Below are positions 1 to 6,305 of a DNA stretch of 6,393 bases, in pieces; position 1 is the stretch's first letter, and each line of letters opens with the position of its first letter. The stretch is from Flavobacteriales bacterium (GTDB lineage: Bacteria > Bacteroidota > Bacteroidia > Flavobacteriales_E > Vicingaceae). Under the pieces are notes generated by a model. That model was not told the DNA's origin. It saw only the letters and a list, made by a program, of their open reading frames with translations, and did no database searches. Location: contig JAJCYN010000524.1 of the NCBI GenBank assembly GCA_029262915.1, positions 1 to 6,393 on the forward strand. Direction: 5' to 3'. Both the position numbers and the translations under genes were made by a program.

Positions 1-3000
1 ATACAATGACAACTGTTTGTAATGGTGGGAGTTTACCTGGTGTTGAGGAATACATTTATAGAGGCATTATAAATCTACCAATGAGCTGCAACGATTGGAC
101 TTTTAGCTTTACATTATGTTGTAGAAACAATGCCATTAATACCATTAATAATCCTGGTGGAGAAAATATTTATGTAGAGGCCAAGTTAAATAACTTAGAC
201 TTTGTCTGTAATAATTCTCCGACCTTTTCAAATCCTCCAGTTGCTTTTCCTTGTGTTGGTCAAACTTCTTGTTTTAACCATGGAGCAATAGATCTTGATG
301 GAGATTCTCTTTATTATTCACTAATAGCTCCAGCAACAGGTCCGACAACAACCGTTACTTATTTAGCTGGATACTCTGCTCAACAACCTTTGATTTCTAG
401 TCCTGCAATTACTATTAACCCATTAACTGGAGATATTTGTATGACTCCCACTTTACAAGAAGTAACCGTATTAGCAGTAAGAATTGAAGAATGGAGAAAT
501 GAAATTTTTATTGGAAGTATTGTACGAGATATTCAATTGAGAACGATTGTCTGTAACAACAATTTACCTTCTTTGAGTGGAATTAATGGAACAGGACAGT
601 TTTCAACAAATGCTTGTGCTGGATCAACATTAAACTTTAGTGTTCCCTCTTTTGATCCTGATGCCGGGCAAACAGTAACACTAAATTGGAACAATGCAAT
701 TCCTACAGCAAGTTTTACAAACAACAATGCTCAACTACCAACAGGTAATTTTAGTTGGACGCCAACAATTGCGGATATTAGTACAAACCCATATTGTTTT
801 ACAATAACAGTTAGTGATGATAACTGCCCTTTTAACGGTATTCAAATTTATTCTTTCTGTATAACTGTTACAGGATTTACAACAAGTACCACTTCAACAC
901 CAGCAAATTGTGGAGCATCAAATGGAAGTGCAACAACAACGGTTCAAGGCGGAACTGGACCATATACTTACCAATGGTTACCGAATGGTGGAAATAATGC
1001 TAATGCAAATGGATTAGCAGCAGGACAATATACTGTTAATGTAACAGATGTCAATGGTTGTATCTCTTCCTCAATAGTAAATATTGGAACAGGCCCTCTC
1101 CCCGGAAATATTAATATGAACGGGATAAATACTAGTTGTTTTGGAGGTAATGATGGATCTGCTACAGCTAATGTAAATGGAGGACAACAACCTTATGTTT
1201 ACTCATGGTCTAATGGAGGGTTTACGCCTACCATAAATAATTTAACAGTTGGAACTTACTATGTTACAGTAATTTCAAATGGTGGGTGTGTAACCACAGA
1301 TAGTGTAACTATTGGAGAACCAACTCAACTAACCTCAACTATAACTAATGTTAGCAATCCAACTTGTTTTGGAGGAACAGGTAATGCAACAATAAGTGCA
1401 AATGGAGGAACAACTTCAGGGCAGGGTTCTTATACTTATTTATGGAACACCAATCCTACACAAAATACAGCCACAGCAACTGGCCTAAGTAATGGTAATT
1501 ATTCTGTTACTGTTACTGATAATAATGGATGTACTACTACTCAAAATGTTACCATAACACAACCTCAACCATTATCAATTATATTAAACAATCAACAACA
1601 CGTAAGCTGTTTTAATGGTAACGATGGTTCAATATCAATTAATTCAACTGGGGGAACAATACCATATTCTTACAACTGGAACAATAATAGTTTTCCTAAT
1701 AATTCTACTATAAATAATTTAAGTGCAGGAATTTATTTATTAACTATGACAGATGCAAATGGTTGTATTGCAATTACCCAATTTAATATTTCCGAGCCTC
1801 AACAATTAGCTACTTCTATTACTAATTTTACGGATATAACTTGTAACGGACTTAGTAATGGTACAATTCAAACCAACACTTTAGGAGGAACATCTCCTTA
1901 TACTTATCAATGGAATAGCACTACATTAACAACACCTAATGCAAATAATTTAAACTTAGGGTACCACCTTCTTGAGGTTACAGATAACAATGGATGTATA
2001 GATACAATAGGTACATTTATTAATGAACCTTCAACAATAACAACTACTGTTCAAGGTTCAGCTACTATTTGCCCAGGGCAACCAGTAACCCTTACTGCAT
2101 TAGCCTCAGGTGGAACAGGAAATTATACTTATCAATGGAACAATGGAAATATTGGAGCAACCCAAACGGTTATACCTTCTTCTTCAACAACCTATTCAGT
2201 TTTCGCAACCGATGCTAACGGATGTGTTGGGACAGTTGGCAGTGCAAATGTTTTAGTTAACGATATCAATTTAGTTAATTTATCAGTTGTACCCGACACT
2301 AGCTTATGCGAAGGATCACCTTACCTGATTAGTGCAAATGTTAGTGGTGGAATAGGTGCTTATTCCTTTAGCTGGAATAACGGGTTAGGACAAGGTCAAG
2401 GACCTTTTGTGGTTGCTCCTTTATCAACTACTAACTATATAGTTACCATTACCGATGTTTGTGGCAACACACTTAATGAATCTGTTATGGTTAATGTAAA
2501 TCCGTTACCAATTGTTTCTGTGCAACCCCAAACTGAAACTGCTTGTGGTAGTGTTTTACTAAATCTAAGCAACAACAATTCAAATCCAAGTGGAATGAGC
2601 TATTTTTGGGATTTTGGTGATGGAACTAATTCTACACAAGAAAACCCATCTAAAACTTACGCTCAAACCGGAGTTTACAATGTAGTTTTAACCATAACTT
2701 CTCCATCAGGTTGTGTCGGTTCCGATCAAGCTAATATGAGCATTACGGTAAACCCGAATCCTATAGCACAATTTGATTTTGATCCAAAAGAAACAACCGT
2801 TTTAAACCCTCAAATTACGTTTAGCAATTATTCTACTGAAGCTAATTTTTACGCTTGGACTTTTGGTGATGGAGCAGTCTCAAATGAATTTAATCCTATT
2901 CATAACTACGAAAAAGATGGTACTTATATTATCACGTTAATTGCAAGTAATACGTATGGTTGCCAAGACACTATTATGGCGGAGTTGCTTATTGAACCAC

Positions 3001-3281
3001 AATTCAACTTTTATATACCAAACGCTTTTACTCCAGATGGAAATGGAAGGAATGACATTTTTACCGCAGTGGGAGAAGAAATAACTGAATTTGACATGCA
3101 GATCTTTAACCGTTGGGGAGAAATGATTTATGAAACTTCGAGTTTAGAAAAAGGATGGGATGGAACTGCCAAAGGTGGCAGTGACATCTCAATGCAGGGG
3201 GTTTACGTTTACAATATCCAATTGAAAGATTGGCAAGGAGTGAACCATAAGTTTGTTGGACACGTTTCATTGCTCAAATAA
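1..3281 (+). CDS. Large secreted adhesin-like protein with SprB-type repeats, PKD domains and a type B T9SS sorting domain (5' partial)
   Basis: The reading frame is open to the left edge (first full codon at base 3) and there is no signal peptide, so the start is missing; the ATG at base 6 is internal. Residues below count from that ATG. About 1-180 is a cysteine-rich domain with 'IYRG' and 'LCCRN' that I recognise from large Bacteroidota surface proteins but cannot name. About 184-290 looks like a cadherin/Ig-type beta domain ('FDPDAGQTV', 'TVSDDNCP'). About 297-820 holds seven SprB-like modules. Two PKD domains follow: 844-915 ('FWDFGDGTNS') and 920-995 ('WTFGDGAVSN'). The end, 1003-1091, is a gliding-motility-associated (CHU_C, type B) sorting domain with 'IPNAFTPDGNGRNDIF', 'IFNRWGEMIY' and 'WDGTAKGG'. 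Family knowledge: such proteins cross the outer membrane by type IX secretion and act in adhesion or gliding. The ligand is unknown. No SprF/PorP-like partner gene follows directly. Confidence is high for class, low for role. Confidence 0.93.
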   Translation, partial: TMTTVCNGGSLPGVEEYIYRGIINLPMSCNDWTFSFTLCCRNNAINTINNPGGENIYVEAKLNNLDFVCNNSPTFSNPPVAFPCVGQTSCFNHGAIDLDGDSLYYSLIAPATGPTTTVTYLAGYSAQQPLISSPAITINPLTGDICMTPTLQEVTVLAVRIEEWRNEIFIGSIVRDIQLRTIVCNNNLPSLSGINGTGQFSTNACAGSTLNFSVPSFDPDAGQTVTLNWNNAIPTASFTNNNAQLPTGNFSWTPTIADISTNPYCFTITVSDDNCPFNGIQIYSFCITVTGFTTSTTSTPANCGASNGSATTTVQGGTGPYTYQWLPNGGNNANANGLAAGQYTVNVTDVNGCISSSIVNIGTGPLPGNINMNGINTSCFGGNDGSATANVNGGQQPYVYSWSNGGFTPTINNLTVGTYYVTVISNGGCVTTDSVTIGEPTQLTSTITNVSNPTCFGGTGNATISANGGTTSGQGSYTYLWNTNPTQNTATATGLSNGNYSVTVTDNNGCTTTQNVTITQPQPLSIILNNQQHVSCFNGNDGSISINSTGGTIPYSYNWNNNSFPNNSTINNLSAGIYLLTMTDANGCIAITQFNISEPQQLATSITNFTDITCNGLSNGTIQTNTLGGTSPYTYQWNSTTLTTPNANNLNLGYHLLEVTDNNGCIDTIGTFINEPSTITTTVQGSATICPGQPVTLTALASGGTGNYTYQWNNGNIGATQTVIPSSSTTYSVFATDANGCVGTVGSANVLVNDINLVNLSVVPDTSLCEGSPYLISANVSGGIGAYSFSWNNGLGQGQGPFVVAPLSTTNYIVTITDVCGNTLNESVMVNVNPLPIVSVQPQTETACGSVLLNLSNNNSNPSGMSYFWDFGDGTNSTQENPSKTYAQTGVYNVVLTITSPSGCVGSDQANMSITVNPNPIAQFDFDPKETTVLNPQITFSNYSTEANFYAWTFGDGAVSNEFNPIHNYEKDGTYIITLIASNTYGCQDTIMAELLIEPQFNFYIPNAFTPDGNGRNDIFTAVGEEITEFDMQIFNRWGEMIYETSSLEKGWDGTAKGGSDISMQGVYVYNIQLKDWQGVNHKFVGHVSLLK
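894..2465 (+). repeat. Seven tandem SprB-like protein modules
   Basis: Seven modules of about 53-59 residues run through residues 297-820 of the surface protein. Each opens with a cysteine near 'C.G..(N/D)G', has a central 'GG..(P)Y.Y.W', and ends 'VT(D)xNGC' or a variant. Opening cysteines are at about residues 302, 378, 454, 535, 613, 689 and 768. The first five match the SprB repeat style closely (for example 'CFGGNDGSA' and 'CFNGNDGSI'). The last two start 'CPGQPVTL' and 'CEGSPYLI' and are closer to a generic Ig-like module; the seventh ends 'DVCGN' instead of 'NGC'. The similarity is at protein level: the DNA is well diverged, so these are old duplications rather than recent slippage. 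Exact boundaries are by eye. Confidence 0.85.
3012..3278 (+). other. Type IX secretion type B C-terminal sorting domain
   Basis: This stretch encodes residues 1003-1091 of the surface protein, its last 89 residues. It carries the hallmarks of the gliding-motility-associated C-terminal domain: 'IPNAFTPDGNGRND', then 'F..IFNRWGEMIYE', 'GWDGTAKGG', 'GVYVYNIQL' and a final 'GHVSLLK'. In the family this domain directs export through the type IX system and, for type B domains, generally works with a SprF/PorP-like outer-membrane partner. Confidence 0.92.
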
Positions 3282-3302
3282 GCCCAAAGCAAATAGGATG
3301 AT

Positions 3303-3310
3303 TATATTTG
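3303..3310 (+). promoter_or_regulatory. TAnnTTTG-type -7 box of msrC
   Basis: TATATTTG exactly matches the Bacteroidota -7 consensus TAnnTTTG. It lies in the 33-base gap between the surface-protein stop and the msrC start, and ends four bases before the ATG at 3315. Transcription starting a few bases after the box would give a leaderless or nearly leaderless mRNA, in keeping with the lack of a Shine-Dalgarno sequence. No TTG-type -33 element lies at the usual spacing; the nearest upstream TTG (3270-3272) is 30 bases away, so the promoter is unproven. Confidence 0.5.
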
Positions 3311-3314
3311 CGTC

Positions 3315-3800
3315 ATGGCAGAAGAACTTATTATCTCTAATAACCTTTCTAAAGAAGAAAAATACAAGGAACTTTATCCACAAATTTTTGCTTTAATTCA
3401 AGGAGAAACTGACCTAATAGCCAGCTTATCTAATATTATGTCAGCACTTAAATACGGTTTTGGTTGGCTTTGGGTAGGTGTTTATTTTGTTAAGGGTAAA
3501 GAGCTAGTTTTAGGGCCATTTCAAGGGCCAATTGCATGCACCCGAATTCAACTTGGGAGAGGTGTTAGTGGTACTGCTTGGTACAAAGAAGAGATTATTA
3601 TTGTCCCTGATGTAAATAAGTTTCCCGATCACATTATTTGCAATGCAGATTCAAAATCTGAAATTGTTTTGCCAATTCTTAATAAAAATGGAGAAGTTGC
3701 GTTAATACTTGATGTGGACAGTGATCAGCTCAATGATTTTGATGAAATAGACAAAGAGTACTTATCTAAAATTGTACAATTGATAGAACCCCTTCTTTGA
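3315..3800 (+). CDS. msrC: Free methionine-(R)-sulfoxide reductase, GAF domain
   Basis: This is a 161-residue, single-GAF-domain cytosolic protein, about the usual length for the fRMsr (MsrC/YebR) family, which reduces free L-methionine-(R)-sulfoxide with electrons from thioredoxin. Matching landmarks are 'GWLWVGVYFV' (residues 50-59; W53 and Y57 fit the substrate pocket), 'GPFQGPIACTRI' with C75, 'IVPDVNKFPDHIIC' with C109, 'KSEIVLPI' with E116, and 'LDVDS' with D133 and D135. C75 and C109 are 34 residues apart, as are Cys84 and Cys118 of the E. coli enzyme. The third family cysteine (E. coli Cys94, in 'GVCGTA') is serine here ('GVSGTA', S85); I expect activity to remain through the C75-C109 pair. 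The ATG follows a -7-like box by four bases and no nearby alternative start fits the family better. It sits 33 bases after the surface-protein gene and 22 before the lipoprotein gene. Confidence 0.93.
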   Translation: MAEELIISNNLSKEEKYKELYPQIFALIQGETDLIASLSNIMSALKYGFGWLWVGVYFVKGKELVLGPFQGPIACTRIQLGRGVSGTAWYKEEIIIVPDVNKFPDHIICNADSKSEIVLPILNKNGEVALILDVDSDQLNDFDEIDKEYLSKIVQLIEPLL

Positions 3801-3822
3801 ATTTAAAACAACTCATAACATT

Positions 3823-5460
3823 TTGTCTAAATACCCAGTTGTCATGCTGAGCCTGTCGAAGCATTTATTCAACAAGATTGCTTCGTTGCTCACAATGACA
3901 GCCTTGTTACTTTCTTGTGCACAAATGGTTCCGCTAACTGGTGGAGACAAGGATATTGACCCTCCTAAAGAAGTTGAAAGTACACCTAAAAACGGAACCA
4001 TCCTTTTTTCAGAAAAGAGTATTAGTATAGAGTTTGATGAATACATTAAATTAACCAATGTTATGAGCCAGCTAATTGTTTCTCCTTTAATGGAAAATCC
4101 ACCAGAAGTTCTAGTGAAAGGAAAAAAATTAATCATTAAGCTTAATGGAGAATTAGCAGAAAACACAACTTATAGCCTAAACTTTGGTAATTCCATTTCT
4201 GATATTACGGAAAATAACGTTTTTCCAAATTACAAATATGTTTTTTCAACGGGTACTTACCTCGATTCGCTATCGTATTCTGGAACAGTAATAAATGCTT
4301 TTGATCTTTCTAAAAAAGAGGGCACTTATGTGCTCCTTTACGATCAATTTGAAGATTCAGTTCCCCTAAATACTTTGCCAAGGTACGTAGCTTTAACCGA
4401 TAAGGAAGGAATTTTTTCTATTACCAATATTGCCAATGGCAAGTATAAGTTTTTTGCTATAAACGATATTAACGGTAATTATTTATTCGATTTACCCAAT
4501 GAGGCCATTGCCTTTAAAAGCGAAATTATTCAGTTAGATTCTTCACTTAACGACAATCATGTTTTTCTTTTTGAAGAAAAGAATGGCCTACAACATGTTT
4601 TGAAAGCAGAAAACAAAACTTATGGTAAAATTGACATCGTTTTAAACTTGCCAACCGAAAATTTGACCGTTACAGCATTAAACCAATACTTTAAAACTAA
4701 ATTTTACACTGAAGAAATAAATGAAATTGGTGATAGTTTAACAATATGGTTAAACACAACAGAAGGAATTGAAAACTTAGAATTGGAATTAAAGGATGGT
4801 AGCGATGTAATTGATACTGTAGATATTAGTATTTTAAACAGAAGTGAATTTAAAGATACCTCTTTATTAATTTCCACTAATCTTAAAGGGAGTTTTGATC
4901 TGAATAAAGATTTAATAATAAACTCAGCAAGACCGGTTATCGATAAAATTATTTCCAATATAAAATTATTTGAAGATAGTACAGAGGTACTTATAAACTA
5001 TTTAGAAGTTGAAAACCCTGCAAGGAATTTTAATTTTACTTATGCTTTTAAGGAAAACACCAACTACCAATTGTTTATTCCTCCAGGTACTTTTGAGGAC
5101 ATTTATGGTCTAAAAAACGATACCATCAAAATTGATTTTAAAACCAAAAGTGAATCCGATTACGGAACGATCAACTTAAACATTAACCCTAATTTTTCAG
5201 ATAACTATATTGTTCAGTTGTTCAAAAATGACAAGCTTATTAGAGTGCATTATTTTAAAGACATAATTATTAAGCCTTACAAATACTTGCTACCAGGAGA
5301 CTATGAGCTAAAATTAATAATTGATCCCAATAGCGATAAAAAATGGAATACTGGTAATTACCTGGAAGGATTACAACCTGAAAAAGTTATCTATTACGAA
5401 AAAGAAATTAAGATTCGTGCCAACTGGGACAATGACATTATTTGGACGGTTAACGAATAA
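3823..5460 (+). CDS. Ig-like domain lipoprotein with a repeat-derived signal peptide
   Basis: This is a Bacteroidota lipoprotein of unknown function, 545 residues from a TTG at 3823 or 538 from an ATG at 3844. The ATG start gives a good lipoprotein signal: basic K/H/K region, hydrophobic stretch, then lipobox 'LLLSC' with the acylated cysteine at residue 32 (25 from the ATG). After it, 'CAQMVPLTGG' and 'DPPKEVESTPKNG' are family hallmarks. About 47-145 is a Big_5/SbsA-type Ig-like domain ('IEFDEYIKL', 'TTYSLNFGNSISD', 'YVFSTG'). About 150-250 resembles a carboxypeptidase-regulatory/prealbumin-like beta domain ('SGTVINAFDL', 'GKYKFFAINDINGNYLFD'). The rest is beta-rich and ends with another possible Ig-like stretch. 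No run of acidic residues follows the cysteine, so I infer a periplasm-facing outer-membrane anchor. Neither start has a Shine-Dalgarno sequence. Bases 3840-3900 are an interspersed palindromic repeat, read in frame as much of the signal peptide. The 3' end overlaps the convergent amidase gene by 11 bases. Confidence 0.88.
   Translation: MSKYPVVMLSLSKHLFNKIASLLTMTALLLSCAQMVPLTGGDKDIDPPKEVESTPKNGTILFSEKSISIEFDEYIKLTNVMSQLIVSPLMENPPEVLVKGKKLIIKLNGELAENTTYSLNFGNSISDITENNVFPNYKYVFSTGTYLDSLSYSGTVINAFDLSKKEGTYVLLYDQFEDSVPLNTLPRYVALTDKEGIFSITNIANGKYKFFAINDINGNYLFDLPNEAIAFKSEIIQLDSSLNDNHVFLFEEKNGLQHVLKAENKTYGKIDIVLNLPTENLTVTALNQYFKTKFYTEEINEIGDSLTIWLNTTEGIENLELELKDGSDVIDTVDISILNRSEFKDTSLLISTNLKGSFDLNKDLIINSARPVIDKIISNIKLFEDSTEVLINYLEVENPARNFNFTYAFKENTNYQLFIPPGTFEDIYGLKNDTIKIDFKTKSESDYGTINLNINPNFSDNYIVQLFKNDKLIRVHYFKDIIIKPYKYLLPGDYELKLIIDPNSDKKWNTGNYLEGLQPEKVIYYEKEIKIRANWDNDIIWTVNE
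3840..3900 (+). repeat. Palindromic interspersed repeat, two head-to-head units, inside the lipoprotein signal-peptide region
   Basis: Unit 1 (+, 3840-3864) reads TGTC-ATGC-TGAGC-CTGT-CGAAGCAT. Unit 2 (3877-3900) is the same frame on the minus strand: TGTC-ATTG-TGAGC-AA-CGAAG-CAAT. Together they form a long imperfect palindrome with three helices: 3840-3845 with 3895-3900 (6 bp), 3848-3852 with 3888-3892 (5 bp), and 3857-3863 with 3879-3885 (7 bp), around a 15-base loop (3864-3878). Each unit can also fold alone (3844-3848 with 3860-3864; 3877-3880 with 3893-3896). From memory, sequences of this type recur in many Bacteroidota genomes as REP-like intergenic repeats. No transposase is visible. 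In frame, unit 1 reads 'VVMLSLSKH' and unit 2 reads 'IASLLTMT'. Confidence 0.85.
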
Positions 5461-6241
5461 CCTCGAACTCATCTCCATCTAAACTAAGTGGAAATTTTTC
5501 TCGCCAGGTGTTTAACTCGCCTAAAGACAAACTACAGGTTTCGGTAGATTCAATTTTTTCTGCTGTAGAAGCAATGGCTTCTCCCATGAAATTAACAACC
5601 GCAGAATTACCCGAGTACGAAAATCCATTTTCATCTTCACCAACTCTATTTACACCGACTACATAGCACTGATTTTCTATAGCCCGAGCTTCCAACAATT
5701 TGCTCCAATGCGTTTTTCGAGCTTCAGGCCAGTTCGCCATGTAAATTAGCACATCATAAGCAGGTGATTCCTCTTTTGACGAATTCCTGCTCCAAACTGG
5801 AAAACGTAAATCATAACAAACCATAGGACAAATTCTCCAACCTTTATAGTTTACTATGAGCCTTTTTTTTCCTGAGCTAAAACTTTTATGTTCATCGGCC
5901 ATTCTAAACAGATGCCTTTTATCATAAGTATGCAACTCACCGTCCGGTTGAGCCCAAACTAAACGATTATAATACTTATTATCTTCTTCAATAACTAAGC
6001 TCCCAGTAATAACAGCATCAGACTTTTCAGCCTGTTTTTTCATCCAAGCTATTGTTTTACCGTTCATTGTTTCTGCTATCTTTTCCGAGAGCATAGAAAA
6101 ACCCGTATTAAACATTTCTGGTAGAACAATTACATCCGTAATCTCGGATATTGCATTAATTTTTTCAGAAAACATAGCTAAATTTTCGTCAACATTTTCC
6201 CAAAGTAAATCAGCTTGTATGATGGTTACCTTTAAATCCAT
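5450..6241 (-). CDS. yafV: Omega-amidase, YafV type, nitrilase superfamily
   Basis: This 263-residue cytosolic carbon-nitrogen hydrolase closely resembles E. coli YafV, which hydrolyses 2-oxoglutaramate (and 2-oxosuccinamate in related enzymes) to the oxo-acid and ammonia, clearing products of glutamine transamination. The nitrilase triad is intact: E42 in 'LPEMFNTGFSM', K108 in 'YDKRHLFRMADEH' and C142 in 'VCYDLRFPVWSRN', with E117 as the usual extra active-site glutamate. Other hallmarks are 'ANWPEAR..HW', 'LLEARAIENQCYVVGVNRVG' (183-201) and the ending 'WREKFPLSLDGDEFEV'. Length is normal and there is no signal peptide. The ATG at 6239-6241 gives the expected N-terminus ('LKVTIIQADLLWENVDENL') and lies four bases after a weak -7-like box. 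The gene converges on the lipoprotein gene, overlapping it by 11 bases, and is separated from the partial gene upstream by a 64-base gap holding a repeat unit. Related enzymes serve methionine salvage; that role here is only inference. Confidence 0.94.
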   Translation of the reverse strand: MDLKVTIIQADLLWENVDENLAMFSEKINAISEITDVIVLPEMFNTGFSMLSEKIAETMNGKTIAWMKKQAEKSDAVITGSLVIEEDNKYYNRLVWAQPDGELHTYDKRHLFRMADEHKSFSSGKKRLIVNYKGWRICPMVCYDLRFPVWSRNSSKEESPAYDVLIYMANWPEARKTHWSKLLEARAIENQCYVVGVNRVGEDENGFSYSGNSAVVNFMGEAIASTAEKIESTETCSLSLGELNTWREKFPLSLDGDEFEVIR

Positions 6242-6245
6242 TGTG

Positions 6246-6253
6246 TAAAGTTA
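6246..6253 (-). promoter_or_regulatory. Possible -7 box of the omega-amidase gene
   Basis: On the minus strand this reads TAACTTTA, one base off TAnnTTTG, and ends four bases before the amidase ATG, the same spacing as the box before msrC. No TTG-type -33 element lies at the usual distance; the first TTG upstream is 30 bases away, inside the repeat unit. The region is very AT-rich, so chance is a real alternative. The gene could instead be read through from the partial gene upstream. Confidence 0.3.
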
Positions 6254-6274
6254 AAAAGAATTATTTATTGACTT

Positions 6275-6299
6275 ATCCTTCGACAAGCTCAGGATGACA
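6275..6299 (-). repeat. Single interspersed hairpin repeat unit
   Basis: On the minus strand this reads TGTC-ATCC-TGAGC-TTGT-CGAAGGAT, identical to unit 1 of the element at 3840-3864 at 22 of 25 bases, in the opposite orientation. A five-base stem (plus-strand 6275-6279 with 6291-6295) closes on an 11-base loop. Two of the three differences from unit 1 are a compensatory pair that keeps the stem. It lies in the gap between the partial gene at the right edge and the omega-amidase, seven bases beyond the former's stop codon. It is not a standard terminator, because the T-rich run on the minus strand begins about 18 bases after the stem. Confidence 0.8.
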
Positions 6300-6305
6300 A
6301 TAAAT

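Noticed and set aside
533..727. Open frame of 64 codons on the minus strand
   Set aside because: It lies wholly inside the surface-protein gene, has no recognisable motif and is best explained as a chance antisense frame.
3796..3825. Possible promoter before the lipoprotein gene (TTTG at 3796-3799, TAACATTTTG at 3816-3825)
   Set aside because: The -7-like part has four bases rather than two between TA and TTTG, and the spacing from the upstream TTG is short (16), so it does not meet the consensus well enough to list.
3840..3900. CRISPR repeat or insertion-sequence end
   Set aside because: There is no regular spacing of several copies, no cas or transposase gene, and the structure is a self-palindrome of a dispersed type.
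3813..4166. Open frame of 117 codons on the minus strand over the lipoprotein start
   Set aside because: The opposite strand encodes a clear lipoprotein with family motifs; the antisense product resembles nothing, and part of it is just the repeat read backwards.
4704..4958. Open frame of 84 codons on the minus strand inside the lipoprotein gene
   Set aside because: It is an antisense shadow in AT-rich coding DNA, with no start context or recognisable domain.
3315..6241. Methionine salvage or repair module linking MsrC and the omega-amidase
   Set aside because: The two genes are on opposite strands with an unrelated lipoprotein gene between them, so proximity is probably incidental.
6254..6299. 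Intrinsic terminator formed by the repeat hairpin and the T-rich run on the minus strand
   Set aside because: About 18 bases separate the short five-base stem from the T-run, so it lacks the form of an intrinsic terminator.
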